Assembly: GCA_025363325.1 (NCBI GenBank)
Contig: JANYEF010000144.1
Coordinates: 1-31,536, forward strand
DNA length: 31,536 nt
From: Nitrospira sp.
Lineage (GTDB): Bacteria > Nitrospirota > Nitrospiria > Nitrospirales > Nitrospiraceae
Direction: 5' to 3'
Below the pieces are notes generated by a model. The model was not told the DNA's origin. It saw only the letters and a list, made by a program, of their open reading frames with translations, and made no database searches. This document shows, piece by piece, positions 29,495 through 31,536 of this stretch. Position 1 is the first letter of the stretch, and each line of letters starts with the position of its first letter. The position numbers were made by a program, and so were the translations under genes.

Positions 29495-30103
29495 TCACAA
29501 AGAGGCTGGGCGACTGGCCCGGATGAGATCCGACACAGGGTAGCCCAGCTGTTGGGCTCGCTCTACCAAACGCCGATACGTGATCTCATCCAGCTGAGGG
29601 GTTCGTGACAGAATCCAGAGGAATCGACGATCTGGAGTACCCACCATCGCGGTCCGGTATTCCTGATCGAGATCGAGAACCCAATAGTTCCCCTCGCGGG
29701 ATGAGCCAAACAGCTGCGCGAACCAGTTGTCGAATACCACTGTGAGTCGCGTGTTCGTCTTGGTATCGACCACCGTCGCCACTCCCTCTGCCTGCTCAAG
29801 CCCGCCAGTATCCGTCACGCACTCATTGTGCACGCCGATTGCCCCATCAGGACGGCTGGAATACGTCGCCTTGGAGTCCACACAGTGACGCTGGAACCAC
29901 ATCGGGAGCCGCGCAATTTCATACCACGTGCCGACATAGCGCGAAAGATCCACCGACACGACCGTCGGTAGCTCAGCTCTCGAATCCACTCCCGCGCAGG
30001 CCCCCAGCGTGAAGCACAAGCCCGTGAGCGCGAGACGGGCGCTCACAGAACCTGCGCGGTTGGCGCCATGTCGTATGAGCGATTTTCTCATCGTTATCAG
30101 CAT
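29495..30103 (-). CDS. blc: Blc-type bacterial lipocalin, lipoprotein
   Basis: Bacterial lipocalins of the Blc family are outer-membrane-anchored carriers of fatty acids or lysophospholipids, associated with envelope stress. The 202-aa protein has a signal peptide ending in the lipobox LGAC (Cys36). The lipocalin barrel follows with the signature DLSRYVGTWYEIARLPMWFQ, CVDSKATYS, NTRLTVVFDNWFAQLFG, GNYWVLDLDQEYRTAMVGTP, FLWILSRTP and a final helix ERAQQLGYPVSDLIR. The ATG at 30103 is supported by GGGAG seven bases upstream; an in-frame start at 30178 would add 25 residues without signal features. It may be single-gene transcribed. Neighbours give no further hint of its ligand. Confidence 0.93.
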   Translation of the reverse strand: MLITMRKSLIRHGANRAGSVSARLALTGLCFTLGACAGVDSRAELPTVVSVDLSRYVGTWYEIARLPMWFQRHCVDSKATYSSRPDGAIGVHNECVTDTGGLEQAEGVATVVDTKTNTRLTVVFDNWFAQLFGSSREGNYWVLDLDQEYRTAMVGTPDRRFLWILSRTPQLDEITYRRLVERAQQLGYPVSDLIRASRPASL

Positions 30104-30155
30104 CTGATTCTCCCTCGCAGCAGGCCGCGGCCCCCAAGGCGTCCCAAGAGCAACG

Positions 30156-30563
30156 CTACTTCCGAACGGCGATCCCATGGGTATCCGCCGTTTCTAATCC
30201 ATCTTTCATATTCGTGATGACCGCTGACTGCTTAAGAAGACAAGGTTGGCCTCTGCTCGCCAGATCGTGAATGGTCATGTTGGGCTCTTCAACCAGACCT
30301 GACAGATGCGAATACGGTCGCATGCTGACATGCACTGACCTTCGCACCCATAGGAAAGGATACAGAGCAAGAGGATTCAGACGAGAGATCAATGGCCCAA
30401 CCTTCTCGGATGAGATCCACTTTGCCAATAGGCTGGCCGGGAGCAAGTTGGAAATACTGGACAAGAATATCGTGCCCTCAGTCAGGTTAGGAGCGGTAGC
30501 TTGCGACTGGGTGGCGGAAAAGAAGAAGAGCGCGAGAAGAAGCGGAACACTGACGGCCCGCAC
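30156..30563 (-). CDS. Doubtful small secreted protein
   Basis: This reading frame of 135 codons starts at GTG and encodes a credible signal peptide (VPLLLALFFFSATQSQATA). The mature part (NLTEGTIFLSSISNLLPASL ... KDGLETADTHGIAVRK) has no motif I recognise. There is no ribosome binding site before the GTG, and codon use in the second half looks less biased than in neighbouring genes. It ends 53 bp before the lipocalin ATG. It could be a real orphan gene, a degraded gene, or a chance frame. If it is not real, the whole stretch 30104-30804 carries no gene. Confidence 0.3.
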   Translation of the reverse strand: MRAVSVPLLLALFFFSATQSQATAPNLTEGTIFLSSISNLLPASLLAKWISSEKVGPLISRLNPLALYPFLWVRRSVHVSMRPYSHLSGLVEEPNMTIHDLASRGQPCLLKQSAVITNMKDGLETADTHGIAVRK

Positions 30564-30665
30564 CGGATCGTTTCAGAATTTGAGCGATCCGGCAATGTGG
30601 GAGGCAGCCATTCACACCGTCGCCCAGACACATTACAGCAAGTCTGACTGCCTGGACATCGAGCC

Positions 30666-30704
30666 GACCTCGACGCGGTGCATCGCCACCGCGTTTGCGA
30701 GGTC
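30666..30704. other. Strong two-part stem-loop in a gene-free spacer
   Basis: GACCTCG (30666-30672) pairs with CGAGGTC (30698-30704), and GCGGTG (30675-30680) pairs with CACCGC (30687-30692), around a six-base loop CATCGC and an asymmetric internal loop (2 against 5 bases). It lies about 86 bp from the inverted repeat at 30790. The spacer 30564-30789 has no other clear content. No T-run follows on either strand. Confidence 0.5.
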
Positions 30705-30789
30705 GAGCGCCCCTTGCATGATCGTGGCGCGAAGAAAGAATACCGCATTGGATTCTGACTTTCGTCTCCGAGATTGTAGCAGAAACGTG

Positions 30790-30807
30790 CATGAATAATG
30801 CGGGTTA
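30790..30807 (+). repeat. 18-bp inverted repeat, left copy (CATGAATAATGCGGGTTA)
   Basis: The 18 bases are the exact reverse complement of 31512-31529. The last three bases provide the TAA stop codon of the minus-strand gene 30805-31470. Together with the right copy it brackets a 740-bp unit containing that single gene. No transposase is seen inside, and no obvious target duplication flanks the pair. Confidence 0.8.
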
Positions 30808-31470
30808 AGGCCCGGTTTGAGATGACGTACGGTTGGCGGTGCTCTGCAAATCCATCTCGAACAGGACCGCACTGGCGGGTTCCTTGGGATCGAGCCGGAT
30901 CGGCATCCGATCGACAACCAGCTTGATTAAGGGCACCGCAATGATATGCGGAGCCTTGTCCGATGGATTGGAATAGAGCCCGAGCCGGACATTCTTCGGC
31001 CGCTGGCTGGGCGTCAACTGAGACTTGAGGTCTGCCTCCACGAATCCCACCAGCAGACCGCTGCCGTCGGCGAGCTTATGGATCTCATAGGCATTGGAGG
31101 TAGGCGGCATCTGTTCCAACGGGAGATCCGGACTCCGCGTGATCAAGGCCATTCCCAGGAGCTTTGAGGGAATAAAGCCAAAGCTCCCCGTTGGCGCGAT
31201 CGAGAAGCGGATCACCGAGGTGGAGGCACTGAGTGCGACGACCCCGTTCTTGGCCCGTAATTGACGCCGCAGCTCCGCTTCGCTTCCGGGCGTCTCGATG
31301 TAGACCACCGCCGGTGCAGCTTTTTGCACGGGCAACACCTCTGTCTTGCCTCCTTGTGCCGCCACGAGCGAGGCCGGAACGAGGCTCAGGAGGGTCAGGA
31401 CTAGCAGCGTACCGGCGATGAGGTAATGGGCGGACAGGGTTCGAGTTTTTCGTGCGACGATGTCAAACAT
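30805..31470 (-). CDS. Secreted protein of unknown function inside an inverted-repeat unit
   Basis: This 221-aa protein has a strong signal peptide (LIAGTLLVLTLLSLVPASLVAAQG, cleavage near residue 38), so it should be exported. The mature part begins KTEVLPVQKAAPAVVYIETP, reminiscent of the opening of trypsin-like HtrA proteins ('VVYI'), but no Ser-protease triad follows. Later stretches FGFIPSKLLGMALITRSPD, DGSGLLVGFVEADLKSQ and LKLVVDRMPI-like segments look like beta-rich domains I cannot name. The ATG at 31470 has AGGAGG ten bases upstream. The TAA stop lies in the left copy of the 18-bp inverted repeat, and the right copy lies upstream of the ribosome binding site, so the gene exactly fills the bracketed unit. 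Confidence 0.75.
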   Translation of the reverse strand: MFDIVARKTRTLSAHYLIAGTLLVLTLLSLVPASLVAAQGGKTEVLPVQKAAPAVVYIETPGSEAELRRQLRAKNGVVALSASTSVIRFSIAPTGSFGFIPSKLLGMALITRSPDLPLEQMPPTSNAYEIHKLADGSGLLVGFVEADLKSQLTPSQRPKNVRLGLYSNPSDKAPHIIAVPLIKLVVDRMPIRLDPKEPASAVLFEMDLQSTANRTSSQTGP

Positions 31471-31511
31471 GGGTGCGAGTCCTCCTGGTGCGGAAAAAAA
31501 GAACGAGTCCC

Positions 31512-31529
31512 TAACCCGCATTATTCATG
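31512..31529 (-). repeat. 18-bp inverted repeat, right copy
   Basis: TAACCCGCATTATTCATG on the plus strand, exact reverse complement of the copy at 30790-30807. It lies about 40 bp upstream of the start codon of the bracketed gene, where a promoter would be expected; GAATAAT on the minus strand could contribute a -10-like element. The window ends seven bases later, so anything beyond cannot be judged. Confidence 0.8.
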
Positions 31530-31536
31530 AACACTT

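Noticed and set aside
30271..30798. 175-codon plus-strand frame in the spacer before the inverted-repeat unit
   Set aside because: No ribosome binding site, no recognisable domain and an irregular composition. It runs opposite a signal-peptide-encoding frame and into the 18-bp repeat.
30805..31470. HtrA-like protease for the bracketed secreted protein
   Set aside because: Only a short 'AVVYIE' resemblance exists; no His, Asp and Gly-Asn-Ser-Gly catalytic motifs follow.
1..31536. tRNA genes, CRISPR arrays and intact insertion sequences
   Set aside because: No T-loop-like GGTTCGAATCC context with a cloverleaf, no regularly spaced identical repeats, and no transposase motif was seen on either strand.

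Overview
This 31.5 kb window is a densely packed bacterial chromosome segment of high G+C content with about 29 well-supported protein genes, one likely structured RNA and several repeat-filled spacers. No rRNA, tRNA, CRISPR array or transposase gene was found. The gene set is that of a Gram-negative-type bacterium: periplasmic lytic transglycosylases, lipoproteins with signal peptides, an outer-membrane-type lipocalin, ZapA, RNase Y and an F-type ATP synthase. The gene mix and the style of the dispersed spacer repeats suggest a Nitrospira-like member of Nitrospirota. This is an inference from recall; nothing in the window proves the taxon.

Layout. Positions 1-6141 (minus strand) form one long operon, read zapB-like, zapA, a 578-bp spacer with a putative 6S-like RNA, rny (RNase Y), a YmdB-type phosphoesterase, xseA, xseB, tlyA and the start of a sugar-nucleotide epimerase. 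A near-consensus promoter (TTGACA, 17 bp, TATAGT) lies at 6185-6213. Positions 6224-8500 (minus) hold a large TPR-SLT lytic transglycosylase. Positions 8617-13350 (plus) hold rlmN, an active/inactive pair of M16 peptidases and larE, ending in a 38-nt perfect palindrome shared with the convergent ATP synthase operon. Positions 13369-15214 (minus) encode only the membrane Fo part (atpZ/I-B-E-F); the F1 genes are not adjacent. Positions 15394-17756 (plus) carry a pabB/pabC pair for 4-aminobenzoate. A small SLT transglycosylase (plus) converges on nadB, which follows a lipoprotein gene (minus).

Positions 20853-23015 (plus) hold a 31-aa very basic protein resembling the bS22/mS38 ribosomal family, a conserved 72-aa unknown and an MsbA-like ABC exporter. 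A 122-bp hairpin repeat and a repeat-rich spacer follow. Positions 23498-28265 (plus) encode two large alpha-glucan enzymes, a GH63-type glucosidase and a glycogen debranching enzyme. Positions 28266-31536 (minus) hold an aldo-keto reductase, a Blc-type lipocalin, a doubtful small secreted protein and a secreted protein of unknown function bracketed by an exact 18-bp inverted repeat.

The best candidates for something new are the inverted-repeat-bracketed gene at 30790-31529, the structured RNA between zapA and rny, the tiny ribosomal-type protein, and a family of dispersed hairpin or word-repeat sequences that fills several spacers. No clear multi-gene novel system (defence, secretion or biosynthetic) was found.
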